Under the pieces are notes generated by a model. That model searched no databases and was not told the DNA's origin. It saw nothing but the letters and a program-made list of their open reading frames with translations. The translations under genes were made by a program, and so were the position numbers. Positions 9,186-17,070 of a stretch of 64,000 nucleotides of DNA are shown piece by piece; within the stretch, counting starts at the first letter, position 1, and each line of letters starts with the position of its first letter. Where the stretch lies: the NCBI RefSeq assembly GCF_013364195.1, contig NZ_CP054918.1, positions 1,849,001-1,913,000 of the forward strand, written 5' to 3'. Origin of the DNA: Streptomyces sp. NA04227 (GTDB lineage Bacteria > Actinomycetota > Actinomycetes > Streptomycetales > Streptomycetaceae).

Positions 9186-10460
9186 GTGGACGGCATGACG
9201 GCAGACGGCACGGCGGCACACGGCACGGCGGCAGACGGCAGCGGCGAAGAACGGGCGGCCGGGGCGAACCGGCAACCGGAGCGCGAGGGCACCTGTTCCC
9301 CGCCGCTGCTGACCATCGGCGCGTTCGCGAAGGCGTCCCGGCTGTCGGCGAAGGCGCTGCGGCTGTACGACGAGCTGGATCTGCTGCGTCCGGCCGAGGT
9401 CGATCCGCTGACCGGCTACCGCCGCTACACACCGGACCAACTGCCCAAGGCGCGCCTGGTGGTGTGGCTGCGGCGGCTCGGGATGCCGCTCGCGCGCATC
9501 CGTGAGGTCACCGCCCTGGACGGCCGGGCCGCGGCCGAGGAGGTCCGCGCCTACTGGGCGCGGGTCGAGACCGAGACCGCGGCCCGACGTGACCTGGCCG
9601 CCTTCCTCGTCGACCAGTTGGCGCGCCGAGGCCCCGAGGGGCCCGGTACCGAAGGGATCGGGGACACCACCATGACCACGGAACACCCAGACCACACAGA
9701 CGACACAGACCACACAGAGCACACGCACGACACCGGGACACCGCGCGGCCCGCTCTCGCTGCGCTACGCCGCCGCGACCGACGCGGGACTGGCGCGGCCG
9801 GTCAACCAGGATGCCGCGTACGCCGGTTCGCGGATACTCGCCGTCGCCGACGGCTTCGGGACGGCGGGCGCCGAGGCGAGCAGTGCGGCCGTCGAGACAC
9901 TGCGCGGTCTCGACGAGGTGCCGATCACGCCCGGCGACGTACTGAACCTTCTGGAGGACGCGACCGTACGGGCGGCCGAGGCGGTGCGGGGCGTCGCGGG
10001 CGGCGACGAGTCGGTGGGCACCACGTTGACGGCCATGCTGTGGACGGGCTCGCAGCTCGGCCTGGTGCACATCGGCGACTCGCGCGCCCTGCTGCTGCGG
10101 GACGGCGCGCTGAGCCGGATCACCCAGGACCACACACCGGTCCAGACTCTGCTCGACGAGGGGCGCCTGACCGCGCAGGAGGCGGCCTCCCATCCGCAGC
10201 GGTCCCTGCTGAGCCGGGCGCTGACCGGCGGCGGCCCGCACCACTCCCCCGATCTGCGCCTGCACGAGGCCCGCCCCGGCGACCGCTACCTGCTGTGCTC
10301 CGACGGGCTGTACACGGTGGTGCCCGCCGAGGAGATCCGTACGGTGCTCGCCGGTGCCGCGAGCCCGGACGAGGCCGCCGCCGAACTGGTGCGTCTGGCG
10401 CGGGAGGCGGGCGGCCCGGACAACATCGGCTGCGCGGTGGCCGACGTGCACGAGGAGTGA
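9186..10460 (+). CDS. MerR-type regulator fused to a PP2C phosphatase domain
   Basis: 424 residues in two modules. Residues 41-145 form a MerR DNA-binding domain (LLTIGAFAKASRLSAKALRLYDELDLL, GYRRYTPDQLPKARLV) with its dimerisation helix. A His/Asp/Thr-rich linker (about 163-184) joins it to a PP2C-like Ser/Thr phosphatase (about 190-424). The metal-binding motifs are present: RPVNQD (Asp209), VADGFG (Asp222), HIGDSRA, LCSDGL and GGPDNIG, so the phosphatase should be active. The expected role is a transcription factor whose activity or partner is set by dephosphorylation. The start is GTG 9186, with ATG 9195 as an alternative. The first 30 residues are Ala/Gly/Asp low complexity encoded by short GGC-rich repeats. 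Confidence 0.88.
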   Translation: MDGMTADGTAAHGTAADGSGEERAAGANRQPEREGTCSPPLLTIGAFAKASRLSAKALRLYDELDLLRPAEVDPLTGYRRYTPDQLPKARLVVWLRRLGMPLARIREVTALDGRAAAEEVRAYWARVETETAARRDLAAFLVDQLARRGPEGPGTEGIGDTTMTTEHPDHTDDTDHTEHTHDTGTPRGPLSLRYAAATDAGLARPVNQDAAYAGSRILAVADGFGTAGAEASSAAVETLRGLDEVPITPGDVLNLLEDATVRAAEAVRGVAGGDESVGTTLTAMLWTGSQLGLVHIGDSRALLLRDGALSRITQDHTPVQTLLDEGRLTAQEAASHPQRSLLSRALTGGGPHHSPDLRLHEARPGDRYLLCSDGLYTVVPAEEIRTVLAGAASPDEAAAELVRLAREAGGPDNIGCAVADVHEE

Positions 10461-10583
10461 ACCCGGCGCCGGGCCCGGCCCAAACGTGACGTACGACTCG
10501 CGCACGGCCCCGGACCCGGCCGCCCCTACCCCTCAGAGGGCGGGCGGCCGGACCGGTGGCCGGTACACGGTGGTACAACGGCC

Positions 10584-10602
10584 TGACGTACATCTGACGT
10601 AC
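10584..10602 (+). promoter_or_regulatory. Paired TGACGTAC repeats upstream of matB
   Basis: TGACGTAC occurs at 10584-10591 and 10595-10602, exactly 11 bp apart (one helical turn), about 70 bp before matB. A third copy is at 10487-10494. Same-face direct repeats of this kind are candidate activator or response-regulator sites; the binding protein is unknown. Confidence 0.4.
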
Positions 10603-10670
10603 CTGAAGTCCACGACCTCAGCACCTGTGCGAGCGGCGCCGGACAGCGCCGATGACAAGGAGTACGACGC

Positions 10671-12119
10671 ATGTCCCCTCTGTTCCCCGCCCTGCAGCGG
10701 GGCTCGGACCTGGTTGCCCTCGAATTCGGCGAGCGCGCCCTGAGTTACGGCGGGCTCTTCGACGCCGCCGAGGCGCTCGCCGCCCGGCTGGAGGGGGCGG
10801 GGCGGGTGGTGGTCTGGGCGACTTCCACCCTGGAGACCGCGGTGGCCGTGGTGGCCGCGCTGCGCGCGGGGGTGCCCGCGGTGCCGCTGAACCCGAAGTC
10901 GGGCGCGACCGAGCTCGGACACATCGTCTCGGACTGCGCGCCCTCGCTCGTGCTCGCCGCTCCCGGGGACGAACTCCCTCCCGCGCTGGGCTCGTTGACG
11001 CGGATCGACGTCGAGGTGGGCGCCGCGCCGCCGCAGGAGCGCAGTGGACCGGAGCCCGCCGAGGACGAGCCCGCGCTGATCGTCTACACCTCGGGCACCA
11101 CCGGCCCGCCGAAGGGCGCCGTGCTCTCGCGGCGCGCCGTCGCCGCCACCCTCGACGCGCTCGCGGACGCCTGGCAGTGGACCGAGCGGGACGTCCTGGT
11201 GCACGCCCTGCCGCTGTTCCACGTCCACGGCCTGATCCTCGGCATCCTCGGCCCGCTGCGTCGCGGCGGCACGGTGCGCCACCTGGGCAGGTTCACCACC
11301 GAGGGCGTGGCGCGCGAGCTGACCAAGGGCGGCACCGTTCTCTTCGGCGTCCCGACCATGTACCACCGCATCGCCGAGTCCCTGGACACGGAGCCGGAGC
11401 TGGTCGAGGGCCTGCGCCGGGCCCGGCTGCTGGTCTCCGGCTCCGCCGCGCTGCCGGTGCACGACCACGAGCGGATCGGCGCGGCCACCGGCTGCCGGGT
11501 GATCGAGCGGTACGGGATGACGGAGTCACTGATCACGACCAGTGTCCGGGTGGACGGGCGGCCGGGCCCCGGCACCGTGGGGCTGCCGCTGTCCGGCGTC
11601 GAACTGCGGCTGGTGGACGAGGGCGGCGCCCCGGTCGCCGAGGACGACCCGGAGGCGGTGGGCGAGATCCAGGTCCGCGGCCCGAACCTGTTCACCGCGT
11701 ATCTGAACCGCCCGGAGGCGACCGCCGCGGCCTTCGCGGAGGGCAGCTGGTTCCGCACCGGGGACATGGCGGTCCGGGAGCACGACGGCTATCTGCGCAT
11801 CGTGGGCCGCAAGGCCACCGACCTGATCAAGAGCGGCGGTTACAAGATCGGCGCGGGCGAGATCGAGAACGCCCTCCTGGAGCACGGCGCCGTCAAGGAA
11901 GCCGCGGTCACCGGCGAACCCGACGCCGACCTCGGCGAACGGATCGTCGCCTGGGTGGTGCCCGCCGATCCCACCGCGCCGCCCACGCTGGAGGACCTCG
12001 CCACCCACGTCGCCTCGCGACTGTCCCCGCACAAGCGCCCGCGCGTGCTGCGTCTGCTCGACGGGCTGCCGCGCAACGACATGGGCAAGGTCATGAAGCG
12101 TTCCCTGGGCGGGAGTTGA
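10671..12119 (+). CDS. matB: Malonyl-CoA synthetase (acyl-AMP ligase family)
   Basis: 482 residues. Activates malonate (and methylmalonate in the S. coelicolor enzyme) with ATP, then forms the CoA thioester, supplying extender units for fatty acid and polyketide synthesis. ANL-superfamily motifs are all present: YTSGTTGPPKGAV (P-loop), the LPLFHVHGLILGIL segment, YGMTES, RTGDMA, KSGGYKIGAGEIE at the hinge, and the C-terminal NDMGKVMKR with the adenylating Lys. The sequence closely resembles the S. coelicolor MatB I remember over its whole length. The ATG is preceded by AAGGAG with suitable spacing. It is followed by a large palindromic array that probably ends transcription. Confidence 0.93.
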   Translation: MSPLFPALQRGSDLVALEFGERALSYGGLFDAAEALAARLEGAGRVVVWATSTLETAVAVVAALRAGVPAVPLNPKSGATELGHIVSDCAPSLVLAAPGDELPPALGSLTRIDVEVGAAPPQERSGPEPAEDEPALIVYTSGTTGPPKGAVLSRRAVAATLDALADAWQWTERDVLVHALPLFHVHGLILGILGPLRRGGTVRHLGRFTTEGVARELTKGGTVLFGVPTMYHRIAESLDTEPELVEGLRRARLLVSGSAALPVHDHERIGAATGCRVIERYGMTESLITTSVRVDGRPGPGTVGLPLSGVELRLVDEGGAPVAEDDPEAVGEIQVRGPNLFTAYLNRPEATAAAFAEGSWFRTGDMAVREHDGYLRIVGRKATDLIKSGGYKIGAGEIENALLEHGAVKEAAVTGEPDADLGERIVAWVVPADPTAPPTLEDLATHVASRLSPHKRPRVLRLLDGLPRNDMGKVMKRSLGGS

Positions 12120-12130
12120 GCCTGCCGGAC

Positions 12131-12200
12131 CGGCGCCGCCGTACGCGTACGTGCTTGTACGTACGCGTACGTGCTTGTACGTACGCGTACGGCGGCGCTG
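12131..12200. repeat. Palindrome array: three GTACGCGTAC copies at 20-bp period inside a 20-bp-arm inverted repeat
   Basis: The perfect palindrome GTACGCGTAC recurs at 12141, 12161 and 12181, each separated by GTGCTTGTAC, giving an exact 20-bp period. The outer flanks (GCGCCGCC at left, GGCGGCGC at right) extend the array into one long inverted repeat with arms 12131-12150 and 12181-12200 (one mismatch). It starts 11 bases after the matB stop, so it can act as a factor-independent terminator. The regular spacing also resembles tandem protein-binding sites. Confidence 0.75.
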
Positions 12201-12433
12201 TCCGTTGACGGCCCGGGCCCGCCCCGGGCCCGCCGAGCATACGAACAGGCAAGCAGGTGTTCCCTTGAACAGGTGATCCTCGCGCGAGAAATTGCGTGGG
12301 GCGCGTGCGACGGACGATGCTTACGGTGCGCGAGCGGCGGGCTGCAGACCGTGATCGCGTTCCCGGCTCATGTCCCATACGGAGCACGGGAGTTGGTCCC
12401 ACCCACAGCATCACCATCAAGGAGAAGCACGAG
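12201..12433. other. Intergenic, upstream of the small peptide gene
   Basis: No gene is recognised here. The stretch ends with an AAGGAGAAG ribosome site that belongs to the 19-codon gene at 12434. No convincing promoter hexamers were identified by eye. Confidence 0.5.
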
Positions 12434-12493
12434 ATGAACCTCCTCACGGACATCCTCGCCGGTCTGATCCACGTCGTCGGCTGGCTCGTCTGA
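12434..12493 (+). CDS. 19-residue hydrophobic peptide gene
   Basis: ATG at 12434, preceded at ideal distance by AAGGAG, opens a 19-codon frame, MNLLTDILAGLIHVVGWLV, and a TGA follows. The peptide is almost entirely one amphipathic or transmembrane helix. A strong hairpin terminator follows 53 bases later, so it forms a self-contained transcription unit. Comparable tiny hydrophobic peptides are type I toxins, small membrane-protein regulators or leader peptides; nothing here decides between these. The strong ribosome site, clean stop and dedicated terminator argue that it is translated. Confidence 0.6.
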   Translation: MNLLTDILAGLIHVVGWLV

Positions 12494-12546
12494 GCCGGAC
12501 CACCGGATCGGACCCACGGGTCCGGCGACGTCCCTCGACGTCGCAA

Positions 12547-12584
12547 GCGGCGCCGCCTTCCCCGTCCCAGGGAGGCGGCGCCGC
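12547..12584 (+). terminator. Strong hairpin terminator after the 19-residue peptide gene
   Basis: Arms GCGGCGCCGCC (12547-12557) and GGCGGCGCCGC (12574-12584) pair perfectly, with further inner pairing of CCC and GGG. There is no T-run, which is usual in Streptomyces. Confidence 0.7.
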
Positions 12585-13074
12585 CGCGTTCGCGCCTTCT
12601 CATACGAATCCGCCCCAGGCGAACCCGCCGCGCACCCTCGGCGGTGGGCTCGAAGATCGCTAACAGTCGCCCGCCTGCCTCCTCGGACGCCCGCATGCAG
12701 CGGAGGGAGACGTACGGGTACGGCACCGACGGCACCGAGCGAATCCCCGGGGAGAGAGACGGGCCGTACGACCGCCGCGCCAGGCACCGCGACCGAGCAG
12801 CGGCCCCGGCTGCCCCACGCCCCACTCCCCCCAGGCCTCGGGTGCTACCGGCCGCCGCCCCGGACGCCCAGCCGGGCGACCCCGCCCCACCCCACCCCGT
12901 ACGACACGCAGCCCCCGCACCACCCCTCCGACAACTCCCGCACCCCCGAACGCACTTCAACCGTAGGGCCCCCTACCGGACCACCACAACGCGCGAATAT
13001 GCCCGATTCGCCGGACTATTTGATAAGGGCCGCAGACCGGCGGCCCCGTTCGGCCGCCCTCGGGAGGATCAGCC
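12585..13074. other. Long intergenic region before mbl
   Basis: About 490 bases without a supportable gene. Frames here have irregular composition and no ribosome sites. It holds the palindrome GTAGGGCCCCCTAC at 12963-12976, about 100 bp before mbl. The stretch just before mbl is relatively AT-rich (around 13000-13025) and is the likeliest promoter area. A ribosome site GGGAGGA precedes the mbl ATG. Confidence 0.5.
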
Positions 13075-14109
13075 ATGACCGCCAGTCTGGAAGCGCTGCG
13101 ACGCTGCCATCTCGCCGTCGACCTCGGAGCGGCCAGGACACGGGTGTACGTGAAGGGGGCGGGCGTGGTCGTCGACGAGCCGAGCGCGGCGGCCGTCAAC
13201 ACCCGCACCGGTGCGCTGATCGCCGTGGGCGACTTCGCGGAGCGGATGACGGGACGGACACCCGCGTACATCAAGGTGGTACGGCCGGTCTCGGGCGGCA
13301 CCGTGGTGGACATCGAGATGGCGCAGCGCATGCTCCGCCACCTCATCGGCGAAAAGCTCCGCCGCAATCTGCGGCGCAATCTGCGCCTGCGGGCCGCCGT
13401 CTGCACCCCGCACGAGGCGGATCCGCTGGCGCAGCGCGCCGCCGTGGAGACGATGGTCGGGCTCGGCGCCCGCCGGGTGGAGCTGGTCGACACCCTGGTG
13501 GCGGCGGCGGTCGGCTGCGGGCTCCCGGTGGAACGGCCCGAGGCCACCATGATCATGGCCTGCGGGGCGGCCACCACCCAGGTCGCGGTCCTCTCGCTGG
13601 GCGAGATCGTACGGGCGGAGCGGGTGCCGGTCGGCGGGGAGGCGATCGACCAGGCGATCGTGCAGCATCTGCGGCAGGAGCACGAACTGGTGACGCCGAG
13701 CCAGTCGGTACGGCCGCTGCAACTGGCACTGGCCGGAGGTTCGCTCGCACCGGACAGCCCGCTGTCCACGGAGATCCACGGCCGGGACGTGGCCACCGGC
13801 GTGGCCCGCTCGGTCCTGGTCGACAACGCGGCGGTGCGCAGCGCCATCCACACCCCGCTCACGGCCGTACTCGACGGCATCGGCAAGGTGCTCCGCGACT
13901 GCCCACCGGACCTGGTGGCCGACCTGGCCGACACCGGCATCGTGATGGTCGGCGGCAGCGCCCAGCTCCCCGGCTTCGACGACCTGGTACGCGACTACAC
14001 CGGTATGCCGGTACGTATCGAGGAGCGCCCCGACATGTGCGCGGTGCGCGGCATCGGCGCGATGCTGGAAGGCGAGATCCGCCCCATGGTGCTCGACCCG
14101 CTCGCCTGA
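13075..14109 (+). CDS. mbl: MreB/Mbl-like actin-family protein with degenerate ATPase motifs
   Basis: 344 residues; resembles the Streptomyces MreB paralogue Mbl, linked to spore-wall synthesis. The actin fold is recognisable from the N-terminal HLAVDLGAARTRVYVKG (phosphate 1) and GGEAIDQAIV. The C-terminal MVGGSAQLPGFDDLV and GIGAMLEG blocks also match. The second phosphate loop, normally DIGGGTTE, reads ACGAATTQ at residues 162-169, so the usual Asp is Ala. The hydrolysis-related Glu-Glu-Pro element is replaced by DTL near residue 140. This protein may bind nucleotide poorly and co-assemble rather than polymerise alone. GGGAGGA precedes the ATG. It probably forms an operon with the next gene, 14 bases downstream. 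Confidence 0.85.
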   Translation: MTASLEALRRCHLAVDLGAARTRVYVKGAGVVVDEPSAAAVNTRTGALIAVGDFAERMTGRTPAYIKVVRPVSGGTVVDIEMAQRMLRHLIGEKLRRNLRRNLRLRAAVCTPHEADPLAQRAAVETMVGLGARRVELVDTLVAAAVGCGLPVERPEATMIMACGAATTQVAVLSLGEIVRAERVPVGGEAIDQAIVQHLRQEHELVTPSQSVRPLQLALAGGSLAPDSPLSTEIHGRDVATGVARSVLVDNAAVRSAIHTPLTAVLDGIGKVLRDCPPDLVADLADTGIVMVGGSAQLPGFDDLVRDYTGMPVRIEERPDMCAVRGIGAMLEGEIRPMVLDPLA

Positions 14110-14123
14110 ACCGCCGCGCCCAC

Positions 14124-15725
14124 GTGAGCCCGCACTCAGGGCGGGAGCCGATACCGCCGGACGCCGATCCGCAGGTCCCCCGCCTCCCCGCCCTCCTGGA
14201 AGCCGTCCTGTCCATCGGCGGCGACATCGAACTGGCGGCGACCCTGCAACGCGTGGTCGACCAGGCCACCACGCTGGCCCGGGCCCGCTGCGGCGTCCTC
14301 GCCGTACTCGATCTCCTCTACGGCCGCCCGCCCGACCTGTGGACCTCGGGCCTCGGCACGGAGGAACGCACCCTGGCGCGAAGCCTGCCGCACGGCCACG
14401 ACGGCCTGCTCTCCGTCTTCGGCACGGCCGCCCAGCCGTTCCGCTTCACCGAACCGTCCCTGCCGGGGCCCGACGTATGGCTGGGCATGCCGGTACGCGT
14501 GGACGAAATGGTCTACGCGCTCCTCTACGTCGGCGAGAACCCCCAGGAGCCCTTCACCGAGCAGGAGTCACAGGTCCTGCGCCTGATCGCGGCGCACGCC
14601 GGAGTGGCCATCGGCAACGCCCAGCTCTACGAGACCGCCCGCCAGCGCGAACGCTGGATCACCGGCACCGCGGCGGTCACCACCGCGCTGCTCACCGGCG
14701 AGGGCACGACCGACGCCCTGAGCATCGTCGCCGAACAGGCCCGCCGCCTAGCCGACGCCGACGCGGGCGTCATCCTGCAGCCCACCGCAGAGGGCGGCAT
14801 GGAGGTGGTGACCGCGGCGACCGACCACGACCCGGACAGCCTCGTCGGTGCCACCATCGAGCCCGGCAGCGAGATCCTGGAGCAACTCCTGGGCGGGGAA
14901 CCGGTGTTCATCGACGGCTCCGCCTCCTCCCGCCGCGAGCTGAGCACCCGCGTACGGGCCCGCTTCGGGCCGAGCATGCTGCTGCCCCTGGAGGCCGACG
15001 GCCGCCTGATCGGCACCCTCGCCCTGCCCCGACGGCGCGGCGGCCGCCCGTACACCCACGTGGAACGCCTGCTCGCGGTGCAGTTCGCCTCCCAGGCGGC
15101 GCTGGCCCTGGTACTCGGCGACATGCAGCGCAGCCGCGAACGCCTGGCCGTCTTCGAGGACCGCGACCGCATCGCCCGCGACCTCCACGACCTGGTCGTC
15201 CAGCGTCTGTTCGCGACCAGCATGATGCTGGAGTCGACCCAGCGCCGGGCCACCGAGGATCCGGTACGGGCCGGGCTCGGCCGCGCGGTGGACGAACTGG
15301 GCTCGACCATCCAGGAGGTCCGCACCACGATCTTCACCCTCCAACAGCCCCCGGCGGACGCCCCCACCACCTTCCGCGGCCGCGTCCTCCTCGAAACCGC
15401 GGGCGCCGCCACCGTCCTCGGCTTCCAGCCCTCCGTACGCTTCTCGGGCCCCGTCGACCACGTCGTCGGCGACCTGGTCACCGGCCGCCTCCTCGGCACC
15501 CTCCGCCGCTGTCTGGCCACCGCCTCCCGCCGCGAGGGCGTCACCCGTATCGAAGTCTCGGTGGCGGCGCTGCCTCTCCCGGACGGACGCCCGGGGATCC
15601 GGCTGCGGGTGTTCGACGACGGGAGGGTGGAGGAGTCGGAGGGAGCAGGGGGAACGGGGGACGCCGAGACCACGGTCGAGCGCGAGGAGAGCGGGACCAC
15701 GGTCACCTGGCAGTCGCCGCTGTGA
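14124..15725 (+). CDS. GAF-domain sensor histidine kinase with eroded ATPase domain
   Basis: 533 residues from GTG 14124, with two GAF domains (about 25-190 and 205-335). A HisKA_3-type dimerisation helix follows, RDLHDLVVQRLFATSMML, with the phospho-acceptor His near residue 355. This resembles the DevS/DosS group. The C-terminal ATPase region is unusual: the N-box expected as ALTNVARHA reads CLATASR, and the G1 box keeps DDG but loses the second Gly (DDGRVEESEG). Acidic low-complexity sequence follows where the G2 loop should be. ATP binding is therefore doubtful. No response regulator gene is adjacent. Co-transcription with mbl, 14 bases upstream, suggests a morphogenesis-linked signal. 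Confidence 0.85.
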   Translation: MSPHSGREPIPPDADPQVPRLPALLEAVLSIGGDIELAATLQRVVDQATTLARARCGVLAVLDLLYGRPPDLWTSGLGTEERTLARSLPHGHDGLLSVFGTAAQPFRFTEPSLPGPDVWLGMPVRVDEMVYALLYVGENPQEPFTEQESQVLRLIAAHAGVAIGNAQLYETARQRERWITGTAAVTTALLTGEGTTDALSIVAEQARRLADADAGVILQPTAEGGMEVVTAATDHDPDSLVGATIEPGSEILEQLLGGEPVFIDGSASSRRELSTRVRARFGPSMLLPLEADGRLIGTLALPRRRGGRPYTHVERLLAVQFASQAALALVLGDMQRSRERLAVFEDRDRIARDLHDLVVQRLFATSMMLESTQRRATEDPVRAGLGRAVDELGSTIQEVRTTIFTLQQPPADAPTTFRGRVLLETAGAATVLGFQPSVRFSGPVDHVVGDLVTGRLLGTLRRCLATASRREGVTRIEVSVAALPLPDGRPGIRLRVFDDGRVEESEGAGGTGDAETTVEREESGTTVTWQSPL

Positions 15726-15963
15726 GCCCGCGGCAGCGTGGTTGTCCGGACCTCAAGATCAAGTGGCTGCCCGCTCCCACCCGTCCGGCGGTACCGATGC
15801 GAACAACAACCCGGACCAACACAGGGCGCTCGCCTGCGGGAACCGTCCGGGCCCGCACCGCGTCCCCATGCCTGAGGCGAAGCCGCCCACACGACGCGGG
15901 AGATCGTATGAGCGGCTATGCTGCGGCAGACGGCGCGCACAAATGTGCGCGACTCGCCGTAAC

Positions 15964-16037
15964 GGGGCGGTAGCTCAGCCGGTTAGAGCAGCGGACTCAT
16001 AATCCGTCGGCCGTGGGTTCGAGTCCCACCCGCCCCA
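15964..16037 (+). tRNA. tRNA with CAT anticodon (elongator Met, or Ile2)
   Basis: A 7-bp acceptor GGGGCGG (15964-15970) pairs with CCGCCCC (16030-16036), with discriminator A. The D arm is AGCTCAGCCGGTTAGAGC, the anticodon stem GCGGA/TCCGT, and the loop CTCATAA has anticodon CAT at 15998-16000. The T arm is GTGGGTTCGAGTCCCAC, and CCA is not encoded. CAT could be elongator Met or lysidine-modified Ile; sequence alone does not separate them here. The initiator is excluded because the acceptor is fully paired. Confidence 0.93.
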
Positions 16038-16089
16038 CTCAGGCGCTACGCGGGCAGACACGTTCTGACCGGCTAGGGCGTAACGAAGG

Positions 16090-16118
16090 GGGGGCGCCGC
16101 GGGTTACGCGGCGGCCCC
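16090..16118 (+). terminator. Hairpin downstream of the tRNA gene
   Basis: GCCGCG and CGCGGC pair around a 5-base loop, extended by GGGG/CCCC with one mismatch. It lies 53 bases past the tRNA and marks the left edge of the accessory island. Confidence 0.5.
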
Positions 16119-16314
16119 TCATTCCGCCCCGGATCGCGCGGGGCCTCCCTGGCCGAGCCGGGACGGCGATCAACCCCCGGTCCGCGCTCCGCAGCGTCTG
16201 CGCCCTCCCAACTACCCCTGCTTCTCACCAGTTTTCCGGCAGCCCGCCCGAGCCCCCGAGCTACCCTGGATCCCCTGTGCCAAGGGGCAGTGGGCGGGAG
16301 CGACAGGGGGCTCG

Positions 16315-17070
16315 ATGGCGGAGGCACCGGCACGTGCGGGTGCTGGACGGCAGCTCGTCTCGGGGGTGGCTCCCGGTCTGTTGTCCGCCTGCGACGCGTT
16401 GGTCGGGCCGGTGCTGCTCGCGGCTCTGGAGCAGCGCTTCACCGACGGTCTGCGTCCGCCCGGCGAGGCGCAGGCGTTCGTGCACCCCAACGGCTTCGTC
16501 AAACTGCCTCTTGCCCGGACCGAGGACGGGGCCACCAGGCTCTTCCTGCATGTGTGGCGGGCGGACAGTGTGGACGGCGACGTCCATGACCATCGATGGC
16601 CGTTCGCCTCCGTCGTCCTGCGCGGTGAGCTGTCGCACACCTTGACGGACGTGACCGTGGGCTCGACTTCCGCAGGGCGCGGGGAGGGGGCCGGTGACCG
16701 GGACGGGGACTGGGACGGGGACTGGGGCGGGACCGAGCAGCTGGCCGCGTCGCTTCCCGTCGCGCGCTACCACCTCCGCGGTGGCAGGCACCGCTTCGAT
16801 GTGTCCCACCGTGAGAGGGCTGTCGTCGGCGGCCACAGCACGCATGTCCTTTCCGCCGGGCGGCGCTACGGCATGGCGGAGTGCACCTTCCACCGGGCGC
16901 ACGCCTTGGCCGGTGCCATGACCTTCGTGGCCCGGGGGCTGCCACGGCGGTCGTACTCGCGCGTGCTCCTGGACGACGGGGCCAGACCGCGCGAGGCGCA
17001 GCGGTGGCGGCCGCTCGACGCGGAGGAGCGGCGGCGGCATCTGCTCGACGCCTTGAAGGTGCTGGGGTGA
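16315..17070 (+). CDS. Cupin-like protein, first gene of a three-gene accessory operon
   Basis: 251 residues. The central LFLHVWRADSVDGDVHDHRWPF and VVLRGELSHTL pattern is typical of a cupin metal-binding strand pair (HxH...G), and a later GGRHRFDVSH region could supply the second motif. The substrate is unknown. An insertion of Asp/Gly/Trp repeats (about 124-140), coded by repeated GGGACGGGGACT-like units, interrupts the barrel. A GGGGG ribosome site precedes the ATG. The TGA overlaps the GTG of the next gene, so translation is coupled. It is the first gene after the tRNA and terminator. A metal-dependent oxygenase or a regulatory cupin are both possible. Confidence 0.6.
   Translation: MAEAPARAGAGRQLVSGVAPGLLSACDALVGPVLLAALEQRFTDGLRPPGEAQAFVHPNGFVKLPLARTEDGATRLFLHVWRADSVDGDVHDHRWPFASVVLRGELSHTLTDVTVGSTSAGRGEGAGDRDGDWDGDWGGTEQLAASLPVARYHLRGGRHRFDVSHRERAVVGGHSTHVLSAGRRYGMAECTFHRAHALAGAMTFVARGLPRRSYSRVLLDDGARPREAQRWRPLDAEERRRHLLDALKVLG

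Noticed and set aside
12587..13074. Plus-strand frames before mbl as extra genes
   Set aside because: Irregular Arg/Pro/Ala composition, no ribosome sites, and they run into mbl in another frame.
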